In this document: positions 47,535 to 55,984 of the stretch, piece after piece
Numbering within the stretch: position 1 is the stretch's first letter
How the letters are laid out: each line of letters opens with the position of its first letter
DNA from: Spongiibacteraceae bacterium UBA5047
Lineage (GTDB): Bacteria > Pseudomonadota > Gammaproteobacteria > Pseudomonadales > Spongiibacteraceae
Length of the DNA stretch: 64,000 nt
Direction: 5' to 3'
NCBI GenBank assembly: GCA_002415025.1
Contig: DIBR01000034.1
Coordinates: 204,762 to 268,761 of the forward strand
Program-made: the position numbers and the translations under genes
The notes under the pieces: generated by a model
What the model saw: the letters and a program-made list of their open reading frames with translations, nothing else
Databases searched by the model: none
What the model was told of the DNA's origin: nothing

Positions 47535-47936
47535 ATGTTCGATATCGGCTTTGCAGAACTGGTTCTGATCTTTATCGTTGGCTTACTGGTGCTCGGACCC
47601 GAGCGCCTGCCTACCGCTATCCGCACCCTGTCGCTGTGGCTCGGACGCCTGCGTCGCAGTTTTACGGCAATACGCGACGAAATTGAACGCGAAATCGGAG
47701 CCGACGACATCAAACGCCAGCTGCACAACGAGTCGATCATGTCCAATCTGAAAGAAACCGGCGACTCGGTCAAAGACAGCTTCAAGTCCGTCGAGAATGA
47801 ATTTCGAGACACGCAGGAACAGTTCAAGTCACTGGAATACGATATCAGCGATGTCGTAAAACCGCCGCTCCAACCCGCCACCCCCGACAAACCGGCACCC
47901 CCGACAACCAAGAGCGTCGATGAACAAGAGCGCTGA
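47535..47936 (+). CDS. tatB: Sec-independent translocase subunit TatB
   Basis: 133 residues. Membrane helix about 5-21 with the TatB Glu8 (MFDIGFAEL), then LGPERLP and a long amphipathic helix; the C-terminus is Pro/Thr/Lys-rich. Forms the signal-peptide receptor with TatC. Starts 6 bp after tatA and overlaps tatC by 17 nt. Confidence 0.95.
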   Translation: MFDIGFAELVLIFIVGLLVLGPERLPTAIRTLSLWLGRLRRSFTAIRDEIEREIGADDIKRQLHNESIMSNLKETGDSVKDSFKSVENEFRDTQEQFKSLEYDISDVVKPPLQPATPDKPAPPTTKSVDEQER

Positions 47937-48678
47937 AGACGATACCGGCCAACCGCTGGTGCAACACCTGTCTGAGCTGCGCGATCGGCTGTTGCGTTGC
48001 GTGCTGCTGGTATTAGCCTTTGCTCTCGGCCTGATGGCCTTCGCCAACGATATTTACAGTTTCGTTTCCGAACCGCTACGCAAGTTGCTGCCAGCAGGCA
48101 GCAGTATGATTGCAACCGAAGTCGCATCCACCTTTCTCGCGCCCTTCAAGCTCGTTATCGTAGCCAGTTTGTGTCTGGCAATGCCTTTTATCCTTCAGCA
48201 GATTTGGGGGTTTGTGGCTCCCGGCATGTACAAGCGTGAGAAGCGCGTTGCCCTGCCTCTGCTCATTTCCAGCATTGTGCTGTTTTATGCGGGCCTGGCT
48301 TTCGCCTACTACGCCGTTTTTCCGCTTGTATTCGGGTTTTTCAGCAGCATTGTGCCGGCCGGCGTGGCCTATACTCCCGACATCAGTCGCTTTCTCGACA
48401 TTGCCCTGAAGTTATTTATGGCCTTTGGACTGGCGTTCGAAATCCCGATTGCGACGGTCTTGTTGATCTGGAGCGGTGCTGTCGAGCGTGAATCACTACA
48501 GGGCAAGCGGCCCTATGTAATTGTTGGCTGCTTTGTGATTGCCATGCTGTTGACGCCACCGGATATCTTTTCCCAGTGTTTGCTCGCCTTCCCCATGTGG
48601 CTGCTGTTTGAAGCCGGATTGTTTTTCAGTCGCTTTCTGGGTGTGCGTGAGGAGCAGGGAGAAACTGACGCAGGCTGA
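47920..48678 (+). CDS. tatC: Sec-independent translocase subunit TatC
   Basis: 252 residues with six predicted membrane helices. N-terminal [13 protein letters not shown] (about 11-23), the conserved signature of the twin-arginine receptor; Pro and Glu residues of [12 protein letters not shown] and the FGLAFEIP motif are intact. Last gene of the ubi-his-tat run; convergent with dnaB. Confidence 0.96.
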   Translation: MNKSAEDDTGQPLVQHLSELRDRLLRCVLLVLAFALGLMAFANDIYSFVSEPLRKLLPAGSSMIATEVASTFLAPFKLVIVASLCLAMPFILQQIWGFVAPGMYKREKRVALPLLISSIVLFYAGLAFAYYAVFPLVFGFFSSIVPAGVAYTPDISRFLDIALKLFMAFGLAFEIPIATVLLIWSGAVERESLQGKRPYVIVGCFVIAMLLTPPDIFSQCLLAFPMWLLFEAGLFFSRFLGVREEQGETDAG

Positions 48679-48704
48679 ATCCGGCGGCCCTTATAGAGCC
48701 GGAT
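48679..48704. terminator. Bidirectional hairpin between tatC and dnaB
   Basis: ATCCGGC (48679-48685), 12-nt loop, GCCGGAT (48698-48704): a perfect 7-bp stem filling the 25-bp gap between the two stops. It lacks a T-tract, so termination strength is uncertain. Confidence 0.4.
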
Positions 48705-50113
48705 CAATAGCCCGGATCGTCGGCGTACCCGCCAAAGGCCAAATTCTCAAAGCGGGTATGTTTGCCGATAAAAGTCAGACGCGCCGTGCCGATCGGGCCG
48801 TTTCGCTGCTTGCCTATAATAATTTCAGCAACCCCTTTTTGATCGGTTTCTTCGTTGTAGACCTCTTCACGGTAGATGAACATGATGACGTCAGCATCCT
48901 GCTCGATCGCACCTGATTCCCGCAAGTCCGAGTTAACCGGGCGCTTGTTGGGCCTCTGCTCCAGCGCGCGGTTAAGCTGCGACAGGGCGACCACCGGGCA
49001 GTTGAATTCCTTGGCAATACCTTTCAGGGAGCGCGAAATCTCCGAAATTTCTGCCGTTCGCCCCTCGCCACTGCGCCCGGCCACCTGCATTAGCTGAAGG
49101 TAGTCGATCATGATCATCGACAACTCGCCGTGTTCCCGCACCAGCTTGCGGGCGCGAGAGCGTACTTCCGTGGGAGTTAGCGCCGGCGTGTCATCAATAA
49201 AGAGGGGGCGGTCCTTGAGCTTGTTGACCGCAGCGCTAAGCTTGGGCCAGTCTTCCTGATCTAGCTTGCCGGTTCTGACCTTGGTCTGGTCAATGCGGCC
49301 GACCGAAGACAGCATCCGCATCATCAACTGATCTGCAGGCATCTCCATACTGAACACCAGCGCCGGTCTGTCATCGGCCAGAATGGCATTCTCGACCAAG
49401 TTCATCGCGAAGGTGGTTTTACCCATCGAGGGGCGCGCGGCAACGATGACCAGATCAGACTTCTGCAAGCCTGAGGTCATATCATCAAGGTCGGTAAAAC
49501 CGGTGCTGACGCCGGTTAGCGAGGAGCCACTGCGAAACAGTTCATCAATGCGCTCAACGGCTTTGCCCAGCAGAGGGTTTACCGCCTGAGGGCCACCGGC
49601 CTTGGGGCGGTCCTCGCTGATCTGCATGATATCGCGCTCTGCGGCATCCAGCAGGTCGGCGCTATTGCGCCCTTCCGGGTGAAAGCCGCTATCGGCGATT
49701 TTCTGGGCAGCTTCAATCAGTGAGCGCAGTGTCGCCCGTTCGCGCACAACATCGGCGTAGGCCCGTATATTGGCCACCGCCGGAGTATTGGCCGCCAGCT
49801 CGGCGAGATAGGCGATGCCGCCAACGTTATCGAGCTGCGCACTTTTATCGAGCACTTCAGCCAGAGTGACCACATCGATGGGTTGATCCTGCTCCACCAG
49901 CGCCGCCATAGCCCCGTATATGTGACGGTGGCGTGGCTGGAAAAAATCGGCCTCATTCAGCAGGTCGGCAACGGTATCCCAGACCTCCCCCCGAATCAGC
50001 AGGCCGCCCAGCACAGACTGTTCCGCCTCCAGAGAATGGGGAGGCAGTTTCAGGGTAGCTATGTCAATATCGTCAAACGGCGGCGGTGCGTCGTCGTAGG
50101 GTTCGCTTTGCAT
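48704..50113 (-). CDS. dnaB: Replicative DNA helicase DnaB
   Basis: 469 residues. Hexameric 5'-3' helicase of the replication fork. N-terminal helical domain (about 20-125), linker helix, then a RecA-like domain with Walker A RPSMGKTTFA (about 226-235), SMEMPADQLMMRM, IDYLQLM and the C-terminal RESGAIEQDADVIMF. Downstream of the rpsF-rplI operon but separated by a strong terminator, so it likely has its own promoter in 50114-50160. No intein or insertion. The DnaT/P-like loader pair lies 5-7 kb away on the other strand. Confidence 0.97.
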   Translation of the reverse strand: MQSEPYDDAPPPFDDIDIATLKLPPHSLEAEQSVLGGLLIRGEVWDTVADLLNEADFFQPRHRHIYGAMAALVEQDQPIDVVTLAEVLDKSAQLDNVGGIAYLAELAANTPAVANIRAYADVVRERATLRSLIEAAQKIADSGFHPEGRNSADLLDAAERDIMQISEDRPKAGGPQAVNPLLGKAVERIDELFRSGSSLTGVSTGFTDLDDMTSGLQKSDLVIVAARPSMGKTTFAMNLVENAILADDRPALVFSMEMPADQLMMRMLSSVGRIDQTKVRTGKLDQEDWPKLSAAVNKLKDRPLFIDDTPALTPTEVRSRARKLVREHGELSMIMIDYLQLMQVAGRSGEGRTAEISEISRSLKGIAKEFNCPVVALSQLNRALEQRPNKRPVNSDLRESGAIEQDADVIMFIYREEVYNEETDQKGVAEIIIGKQRNGPIGTARLTFIGKHTRFENLAFGGYADDPGY

Positions 50114-50161
50114 ATCGCTTTATTATGCGCGTAAGGCCGGCCATTGTGGGGTATCTACCCG

Positions 50162-50193
50162 CAAAAAAAAAGCATCCGCTAAACGGATGCTTT
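50162..50193 (-). terminator. Rho-independent terminator of the rpsF-rplI operon
   Basis: Read on the minus strand: AAAGCATCCG, loop TTTAG, CGGATGCTTT, extending into a run of nine T (50163-50171 as A on the plus strand). A classic strong terminator between rplI and dnaB. Confidence 0.9.
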
Positions 50194-50252
50194 CATATTT
50201 GAGCGCAAGCCCCCGTATCAGCAGGGAAAGCAGCTACTCTTTACTCGGAGTC

Positions 50253-50702
50253 TTACTCGGGAACGACCGACAACTTAATGCTGACAGTCACCTCAGGGTG
50301 CAGTTTGAGGTCAATGTCATACTCGCCGACTTCGCGAATAACGCCCACTGACAACAAGACTTCGCTTTTCACAACTTCTGTGCCACTGGCCTTGGACACG
50401 GCCTCGGCAATGTCACGGGTACCAATCGAACCAAACAGCTTGCCCTCTTCACCGGCATTGGCTTCAATCGTTACAACCAGCTCGTTCAGAGCTTCGGCAC
50501 GCTTCTCGGCGGCGGCCTGCTTCTCGGCAGCGGCGGCTTCCAGCTCTGCGCGACGCTGCTCAAATTCGGCAACATTGGCTGCAGTAGCAGGAACGGCTTT
50601 ACCAAACGGGATCAGGAAATTTCGGCCGTAACCAGATTTCACATTGACCTGGTCGCCCAGCTCACCCAGTTTACCTACGTTTTCCAGCAATATAACTTGC
50701 AT
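50253..50702 (-). CDS. rplI: 50S ribosomal protein L9
   Basis: 149 residues. Binds 23S rRNA at the L1 stalk base. The N-terminal [21 protein letters not shown], the glycine-rich [11 protein letters not shown], a long connecting helix of Ala/Glu/Lys and a C-terminal domain with FGSIGTRDI are all present. Last gene before the operon terminator; GAGGA precedes the ATG. Confidence 0.97.
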   Translation of the reverse strand: MQVILLENVGKLGELGDQVNVKSGYGRNFLIPFGKAVPATAANVAEFEQRRAELEAAAAEKQAAAEKRAEALNELVVTIEANAGEEGKLFGSIGTRDIAEAVSKASGTEVVKSEVLLSVGVIREVGEYDIDLKLHPEVTVSIKLSVVPE

Positions 50703-50723
50703 GATTTCATCCTCTGTTCGCGC

Positions 50724-51575
50724 CTACTCACCCACCTTGGGGGCAGGCAAACGCTTTCTCACATCAATAAAACTGTCTATAACCGCGAGCATTTGAACCA
50801 GCCAGCGCAGGGGCATCAAAAACACCCACAACACGTAAAAAACCACCAGCCAGCTCTGAGCCAGGCGATACCTGTCGACTATTGCATGCACCAGACCGAT
50901 ACCTGCAAAAGTCAACGGCATTTGCAAAACCAGCATCCAGTTGCGCCAGCTCTCGCTGGCGCCGAGCAGCAGCATACCAACAACCAGCGCCACTACCAGC
51001 GCCCGATCAAGGCGCATCGCATGAAATTCACTGCGAAGTCCGCCCGGCTGATACAGCTGTGCCTGCCACCAGCGCCCCAGCAACAAACTGAGCGCCACGG
51101 TATAGGCGTTAATAACGCCAATCAGGCCTGCCACATCAGCAACCGACATGGCTTGCAGTGCCAGCTCCGGGTTCTGCGATCGCATTTGGGTTATCACCTG
51201 CGACAACAAATCGGCAATCTGCTGGGTTTGGGCAACAGCAACCGTGTTCATCAGCACCGCCAGCCCTAGGCCCGCAACACTAATAACCGCCAAGGCCACC
51301 GGCCATGAGCCTGTAGCTCGAAGGCAACTTGCTCCCAGATACACGCCAACAATGGCTGTAATTGGCCCGAGGTCGGAAGCGCCGAGGGCGATAACCGCCG
51401 CCGGCAACAATGCCCAAATCAGGACATAGCCACCCTGACTGGCGCCCTTTCTCAGTGTGACCAAGGCTATCGCAGCCGCACCAATCCAGGCAAAAAACAC
51501 CGTACCCACGCTTAACACAGACACAGCTACCGCCTGTGTGCGCCCTCTCATGATAAATTCCGCCAGAGTGCGCAT
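50724..51575 (-). CDS. DUF2232 membrane protein
   Basis: 283 residues, mostly hydrophobic, with about eight membrane helices. It fits the DUF2232/YybS-like family commonly found between rpsR and rplI in pseudomonads. Function unknown. An alternative ATG at 51551 has a slightly better upstream sequence. It lies 21 bp after rpsR, so ribosomal proteins and this membrane protein share a transcript. Confidence 0.8.
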   Translation of the reverse strand: MRTLAEFIMRGRTQAVAVSVLSVGTVFFAWIGAAAIALVTLRKGASQGGYVLIWALLPAAVIALGASDLGPITAIVGVYLGASCLRATGSWPVALAVISVAGLGLAVLMNTVAVAQTQQIADLLSQVITQMRSQNPELALQAMSVADVAGLIGVINAYTVALSLLLGRWWQAQLYQPGGLRSEFHAMRLDRALVVALVVGMLLLGASESWRNWMLVLQMPLTFAGIGLVHAIVDRYRLAQSWLVVFYVLWVFLMPLRWLVQMLAVIDSFIDVRKRLPAPKVGE

Positions 51576-51596
51576 GGGTACTACAACTGCTGCCGT

Positions 51597-51824
51597 TTAC
51601 TGATGGCTATCAGTGTAAGGCAGCAAAGCCAGAAAACGCGCACGCTTTACAGCTGTAGCGAGCTGGCGCTGATACTTGGCTTTGGTTCCGGTAATACGGC
51701 TCGGAACAATCTTGCCAGTTTCAGAAATGTAGGCTTTCAGGGTTTCCAGATCCTTGTAATCAATCTGTTGAACGCCTTCTGCGGTAAAGCGGCAAAACTT
51801 ACGACGACGGAAAAAACGTGCCAT
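51597..51824 (-). CDS. rpsR: 30S ribosomal protein S18
   Basis: 75 residues: [13 protein letters not shown]-terminus, [25 protein letters not shown] split over about 22-46, then the Lys/Arg-rich [21 protein letters not shown]. Forms the S6:S18 pair in the 30S platform. GGAG precedes the ATG; 25 bp after rpsF. Confidence 0.97.
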   Translation of the reverse strand: MARFFRRRKFCRFTAEGVQQIDYKDLETLKAYISETGKIVPSRITGTKAKYQRQLATAVKRARFLALLPYTDSHQ

Positions 51825-51849
51825 GTTGACTCTCCAATACTATCCGCGA

Positions 51850-52290
51850 TTAATCTTCGGCGTTAGCCGTTGCTTTTTCGTTCTCAGAAGAATCGTCATC
51901 TGAGCTGCTTGAATCGTCGCTATCATCACGGCGAGGGCGATCGCTGCGGCCACGACGGTCACGGCTTTCTTTCTCGGCTTTCATGATGGGCGATTCTTCA
52001 GTCACGGATTCATCGCAACGGATAATCAGGTCACGCAGAATAGCGTCGTTAAAACGGAAGTTGGTGCGCAATTCTTCCATGGCCTCACCGGATGCTTCAA
52101 CATTCATCAGCACGTAGTGGGCTTTATGGATTTTTTCGATTGGGTAGGCCAGTTGACGGCGGCCCCAGTCTTCGAGGCGGTGAACCTTGCCACCGTCTTT
52201 TTCGATAGCCTGGGTATAACGCTCGATCATACCCGGAACCTGTTCGCTCTGATCCGGGTGGACCATGAACACGATCTCATAGTGACGCAT
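51850..52290 (-). CDS. rpsF: 30S ribosomal protein S6
   Basis: 146 residues from ATG 52290, with AAGGAG upstream giving the universal [18 protein letters not shown] start. The conserved S6 fold covers about 1-100. Residues about 105-146 form a low-complexity tail: first Arg/Asp-rich, then Ser/Asp/Glu-rich, ending in Asn-Ala-Glu-Asp. In E. coli the S6 C-terminus is the target of RimK glutamylation; here the tail is longer. First gene of the operon, with an S6:S18-type leader upstream. Confidence 0.96.
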   Translation of the reverse strand: MRHYEIVFMVHPDQSEQVPGMIERYTQAIEKDGGKVHRLEDWGRRQLAYPIEKIHKAHYVLMNVEASGEAMEELRTNFRFNDAILRDLIIRCDESVTEESPIMKAEKESRDRRGRSDRPRRDDSDDSSSSDDDSSENEKATANAED

Positions 52291-52317
52291 ATGCATCTCC
52301 TTATGGGTTAAAGCCAC

Positions 52318-52369
52318 CCGTCATGCGGTGTGGCAAGGAGGCCAACTGCAGAAAGTCCACAGCTGACGG
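52318..52369 (-). promoter_or_regulatory. rpsF leader: S6:S18-binding RNA motif
   Basis: Read on the minus strand, CCGTCA pairs with TGACGG (6 bp) as the outer stem and TGTGG pairs with CCACA (5 bp) as the inner stem. The internal loop has GC on the 5' side and CCGCA on the 3' side, so ...CACACCG... occurs at the 3' bulge. This matches the known S6:S18 autoregulatory motif, whose hallmark is a bulged CCG mimicking the 16S binding site. It ends 27 nt before the rpsF start codon. Confidence 0.6.
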
Positions 52370-52386
52370 AAAATTCAAGAGGGCGG

Positions 52387-52415
52387 ATTTTAGGCAAGTG
52401 CGCCGCCGTATGCAA
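52387..52415 (-). promoter_or_regulatory. rpsF operon promoter
   Basis: Minus strand: -35 TTGCAT (52410-52415), exactly 17 bp, -10 TAAAAT (52387-52392), followed by the GC-rich discriminator CCGCCC typical of stringently controlled ribosomal promoters. It would give a leader of about 90 nt that contains the S6:S18 motif. Confidence 0.7.
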
Positions 52416-52467
52416 GCCATATCGCGCAAAATTTAGCCATTGGCCCGCAACTTAGAAGCGAATTGGG

Positions 52468-53205
52468 CTAACGACGCTGACGCACCACCTCAAACAACAC
52501 CACTCCGGTCGCCACTGATACGTTCAGGCTGCTTACCGCACCGGCCATGGGCAATTTCGCCAGATAATCGCAGTTTTCACGGGTGAGGCGTCGCAACCCG
52601 GCACCTTCTGCACCCATTACAATGGCTATAGGGCCTCTGAGGTCAACATCGTAGAGGCTTTGCTCGGCTTCGCCTGCCAGCCCGACCAACCACACCCCGG
52701 CCTCCTGCAGCTGCTTTAGCGTGCGCGCGAGGTTGGTTACCGCCACGAACGGCACCGTTTCTGCAGCTCCGCAGGCCACCTTGCGCACGGTCGCATTCAA
52801 ACTTGCAGATTTATCTTTGGGCGCTATCACCAGACCAACACCGCTGGCATCGGCACTGCGCAGGCAAGCACCTAAATTATGCGGGTCGGTTACCCCGTCC
52901 AGCACCAGAATCAATGCGGGCGGCGCCAACTGTGCCAGCAGCTCCGGCAACTGCTTTTCACTGTAGCTCGATTCGCGCTCGGATACCTGGGCTACAACGC
53001 CCTGATGGCGCCCACCCGCCGCCAGCGCATCGAGCTTTTCCCGCGGCACAATCTGCAAACTCAACCCGGCGTTTTCAATTTGCGCTATCAGTTGCTGCAG
53101 ACGCTTGTCTTGCCTTCCCTGCTGCACCAGCAACAATTCGATATCGGCGGCGCGCCGCTCCAGCAGGCTCTGCACGGCATGCAGCCCGTATACCTGATCA
53201 GACAT
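52468..53205 (-). CDS. rlmB: 23S rRNA (guanosine-2251-2'-O)-methyltransferase RlmB
   Basis: 245 residues from ATG 53205 (MSDQVYGLHAV start); a longer frame begins 15 nt upstream. SpoU-family knotted methyltransferase: N-terminal substrate domain (about 1-75), then LVLDGVTDPHNLGACLRSA, IVMGAEGAGLRRL and SLNVSVATGVVLFE, the three family motifs. It lies 48 bp after rnr, as in E. coli and pseudomonads. Confidence 0.96.
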   Translation of the reverse strand: MSDQVYGLHAVQSLLERRAADIELLLVQQGRQDKRLQQLIAQIENAGLSLQIVPREKLDALAAGGRHQGVVAQVSERESSYSEKQLPELLAQLAPPALILVLDGVTDPHNLGACLRSADASGVGLVIAPKDKSASLNATVRKVACGAAETVPFVAVTNLARTLKQLQEAGVWLVGLAGEAEQSLYDVDLRGPIAIVMGAEGAGLRRLTRENCDYLAKLPMAGAVSSLNVSVATGVVLFEVVRQRR

Positions 53206-53253
53206 TGTGAGTACTCTCAATAAATTGGCGGGCCAAATGGCCAGGCGGACCGG

Positions 53254-55665
53254 CTATTTGCGTTTGCGTGTCGCCGGCTTGCCGCCCTTGCCGCCACCGG
53301 AGCGCCGCCCTTTCGGGCTGCGCCTGCGAGGCTTTTTCTCTTCATCAAACTGACCCCGAGCGATTTTTTCGCGCTGGGTGATCTTACGCGCCTTGCCACT
53401 GGCACTTTTGCCCGCCGCGATGATGCCCAAGTCTACTTTACGATCTTCAACGTTGACCTTGAGTATCTGCACAGTCACCGTATCGCCCAAAGCAAAGATA
53501 TCCCGGTTGCGCTCCCCAACCAAACGCTGCTTGGCCTGATCAAACTGATAAAAGTCCTTGCCCAACGCGCTAATATGCACGAGGCCTTCCATATACAGAG
53601 GCCGCATTTCAGCGAAAAACCCGAAGCCGGTAACCGCTGTGATTACCGCTTCAAAGGTCTCGCCAACTTTGTCCTGCAAAAACTCACACTTGAGCCAGGC
53701 CATAACATCACGGCTGGCATCGTCCGCCCGGCGCTCGGCCATTGAGCAATGCTCACCCAGAGCCACCATGGCGCCAGTATCGTAGGGGTAGATTTTTTCC
53801 TTCGGCAGAGGCTTGGCATCCGCTTGTGGCCGGAGATTTTTGGCCGGCTTCTGCCCGGGCAGGAAATGTCTCAGCAGGGCCTTCGAGGGCTTCTGGTTTC
53901 TGAGCATATAGCGGATACAGCGGTGCACCAACAAATCAGGGTAGCGCCGTATAGGCGAGGTAAAATGTGCATATGCCGGATAATGAAGCCCGAAGTGACC
54001 GTCGTTATCCGGCTGATACATCGCCTGTTTGAGCGAGCGCAACAGCATCACCTGAATTACGCCCGCATCCGGACGGTCAGAGATACCCGACAACAGTGAT
54101 TGATAATCACCGGGCTCAGGGCTCTCACCGCCGCTTAAATTCAAACCGAGTTCGCCGAGGTAGGAACGCAGGTTTTCCAGCTTTTCGCCGGTCGGACCGC
54201 TGTGCACCCGGTAGAGCGCGGGCAAGCCCGAGCTTTCCAGCAATCTGGCGGTGGCGACGTTTGCACAAAGCATACACTCTTCAATGATCTTGTGAGCGTC
54301 ATTGCGCACCACGGGGACAATCGCCTCAATGCGGTGCTGTTCGTCATACAGCACACGGGTTTCAACCGTTTCAAAATCGATCGCGCCGCGCTTGTCGCGC
54401 GCACTGCGAAGAGCCTTGTAGACCGCATGCAAATTTTTCAGCTGCGGCATAAAGCCGCTTCGCTTTGTTTTCAAGGCCTCGTCCGCTTCCCCATTGAGCA
54501 GCGCTGCCACGTCGTTGTATGTGAAACGCGCATGAGAACGCATTACACCCTCATAAAATTGATACCCGCTCAATTTGCCCGAATCGCTGATCGTCATCTC
54601 GCAGACCATACACAGGCGGTCCACTTCCGGCTTCAATGAGCACAAGCCGTTGGACAAGGTCTCCGGCAGCATCGGCACCACCCGGTCAGGAAAATATACC
54701 GAGGTCGCCCGGCTCTGTGCCTCGGCATCCAAAGCCGAGCCTATCTGAACGTAGTGGGACACATCGGCGATAGCAACCCACAGACGCCAACCCCCGGACT
54801 TTTTCGGCTCGCAGAGCACCGCATCGTCAAAATCGCGGGCATCTTCACCATCAATGGTTACCAACGGCAGTTTGCGCAGGTCCACCCGGGCCAGTTTGTC
54901 CGCGTCACCGGGTTCGGCGGCAAATTTGCGGGCTTCCCGCTCAACTTCTTCAGGCCATTCATGGGGGATATCGTTCTGCCGAATAGCCACCTCAGTAGCA
55001 ACACCCGGGCGATTTATATCTCCCAACACCTCAACCACACGGCCCGCAGGCGGACGCTTGGGGCCCGGTTGCCGGGTAATTGCCACCGTCAAATAATCGC
55101 CAACCACAGGCTGGGTGCCACCAAGATCCTCCAGCTGAACAACGTGGTTCAACTTGCCTTCGGTAACAACGAACGGCTTTCCGTCATCCGTGTCATAACG
55201 CCCGACAATCTGCTGAGTGTTTCGCTCAAGCACCTTTAAAATCGTTCCCGATAGCCGCCCGCGCTTTTCCACACCGTCAACGACCACCGACACCCGGTCA
55301 CCATCAAAGACTTGCTGCATTTGCCAATGCGACAGAAAGATGTCGCCCTGATCGGGCAGCAGCACAAAGCCGTAACCGTCCTTACTCGCCTGCACCAGGC
55401 CTTCGAACACCTCGGCTGTAGAGATTTCCAGCCGCCCCGACTTGCCCGAACTCAGCTGCCGGTCACGCAACATCGCACGCACGCGCCGCCGCAGAGCTTC
55501 TGCAGCCTCATCCCCCTCCAGGCCCAGCGCCTTCCCCAGCTGGGCTTCGGTCAGGGGCTTTTTCTCCAGAACAGACAGTATGAATTCACGGCTGGGAATG
55601 GGGTTGTCATAGCGCGACGATTCGCGTTCGGCGTGTGGATCATTGGACGGGCGGCGTTTTGCCAT
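53254..55665 (-). CDS. rnr: Ribonuclease R
   Basis: 803 residues. Processive 3'-5' exoribonuclease that degrades structured RNA. Order: winged-helix (about 25-95), two cold-shock domains (about 95-250), RNB catalytic domain (about 265-600) with DGEDARDFDDAV carrying the metal-binding aspartates, S1 domain (about 640-725, VGETFEAVITAVTGFGFF), and a strongly basic Lys/Arg/Gly tail (about 745-803). First gene upstream of rlmB; the promoter overlaps that of the divergent tRNA-Leu gene. Confidence 0.97.
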   Translation of the reverse strand: MAKRRPSNDPHAERESSRYDNPIPSREFILSVLEKKPLTEAQLGKALGLEGDEAAEALRRRVRAMLRDRQLSSGKSGRLEISTAEVFEGLVQASKDGYGFVLLPDQGDIFLSHWQMQQVFDGDRVSVVVDGVEKRGRLSGTILKVLERNTQQIVGRYDTDDGKPFVVTEGKLNHVVQLEDLGGTQPVVGDYLTVAITRQPGPKRPPAGRVVEVLGDINRPGVATEVAIRQNDIPHEWPEEVEREARKFAAEPGDADKLARVDLRKLPLVTIDGEDARDFDDAVLCEPKKSGGWRLWVAIADVSHYVQIGSALDAEAQSRATSVYFPDRVVPMLPETLSNGLCSLKPEVDRLCMVCEMTISDSGKLSGYQFYEGVMRSHARFTYNDVAALLNGEADEALKTKRSGFMPQLKNLHAVYKALRSARDKRGAIDFETVETRVLYDEQHRIEAIVPVVRNDAHKIIEECMLCANVATARLLESSGLPALYRVHSGPTGEKLENLRSYLGELGLNLSGGESPEPGDYQSLLSGISDRPDAGVIQVMLLRSLKQAMYQPDNDGHFGLHYPAYAHFTSPIRRYPDLLVHRCIRYMLRNQKPSKALLRHFLPGQKPAKNLRPQADAKPLPKEKIYPYDTGAMVALGEHCSMAERRADDASRDVMAWLKCEFLQDKVGETFEAVITAVTGFGFFAEMRPLYMEGLVHISALGKDFYQFDQAKQRLVGERNRDIFALGDTVTVQILKVNVEDRKVDLGIIAAGKSASGKARKITQREKIARGQFDEEKKPRRRSPKGRRSGGGKGGKPATRKRK

Positions 55666-55731
55666 ATAAAAGTTAGAGCCTCTTTATTTACGAGTAACGA
55701 GATAAGGGCGAAATGCGCCTATCGTCACTGC

Positions 55732-55737
55732 ATTATA
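55732..55737 (-). promoter_or_regulatory. rnr -10 element
   Basis: A perfect TATAAT on the minus strand, 67 bp before the rnr start. No good -35 is found at 16-18 bp; the region where it would lie overlaps the TTGACA of the divergent tRNA promoter, so the two promoters probably compete. Confidence 0.5.
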
Positions 55738-55747
55738 CGCACTGCCA

Positions 55748-55776
55748 TTGACAAAACACCCTCAGGTCAGTAAATT
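55748..55776 (+). promoter_or_regulatory. tRNA-Leu promoter
   Basis: -35 TTGACA (55748-55753, consensus), 17 bp, -10 TAAATT (55771-55776), followed by the GC-rich GCGCGCC discriminator expected of stringently controlled stable RNA. CCTCAGGTCA occurs twice (55760-55769 and 55782-55791), spaced 22 bp, inside and just after the promoter. Confidence 0.7.
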
Positions 55777-55814
55777 GCGCGCCTCAGGTCACATGACTCA
55801 AGAATTTCTCATCC

Positions 55815-55901
55815 GCCCAGGTGGTGAAATTGGTAGACACGCCAGCTTCAGGTGCTGGTCCTCGCAAGGGGGTGGAGGTTCAAGTCCTCTCCTGGGCACC
55901 A
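55815..55901 (+). tRNA. tRNA-Leu (anticodon CAG)
   Basis: 87 nt including the encoded CCA. Acceptor GCCCAGG pairs with CCTGGGC; the anticodon arm is CCAGC-TTCAGGT-GCTGG with anticodon CAG (reads CUG); a long variable arm follows, as in class II tRNAs; the T arm contains GGTTCAAGTCC. Discriminator A then CCA. The next gene starts about 85 bp downstream without an obvious terminator. Confidence 0.95.
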
Positions 55902-55984
55902 TAACTCTTCATACTAGAATGTCTCACTCAACAGCGCCCGAGGCATCCCGACCGACACCCGGTCCCCATCAGGATTCACTAAGC

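Noticed and set aside
50163..50171. Run of nine A as a possible phase-variable tract
   Set aside because: It is the T-tract of the rplI terminator on the other strand and lies outside coding sequence.
55748..55984. Open frame continuing upstream of the RhlE-type helicase
   Set aside because: It runs through the tRNA-Leu gene and promoter; the RhlE family begins at 55985.
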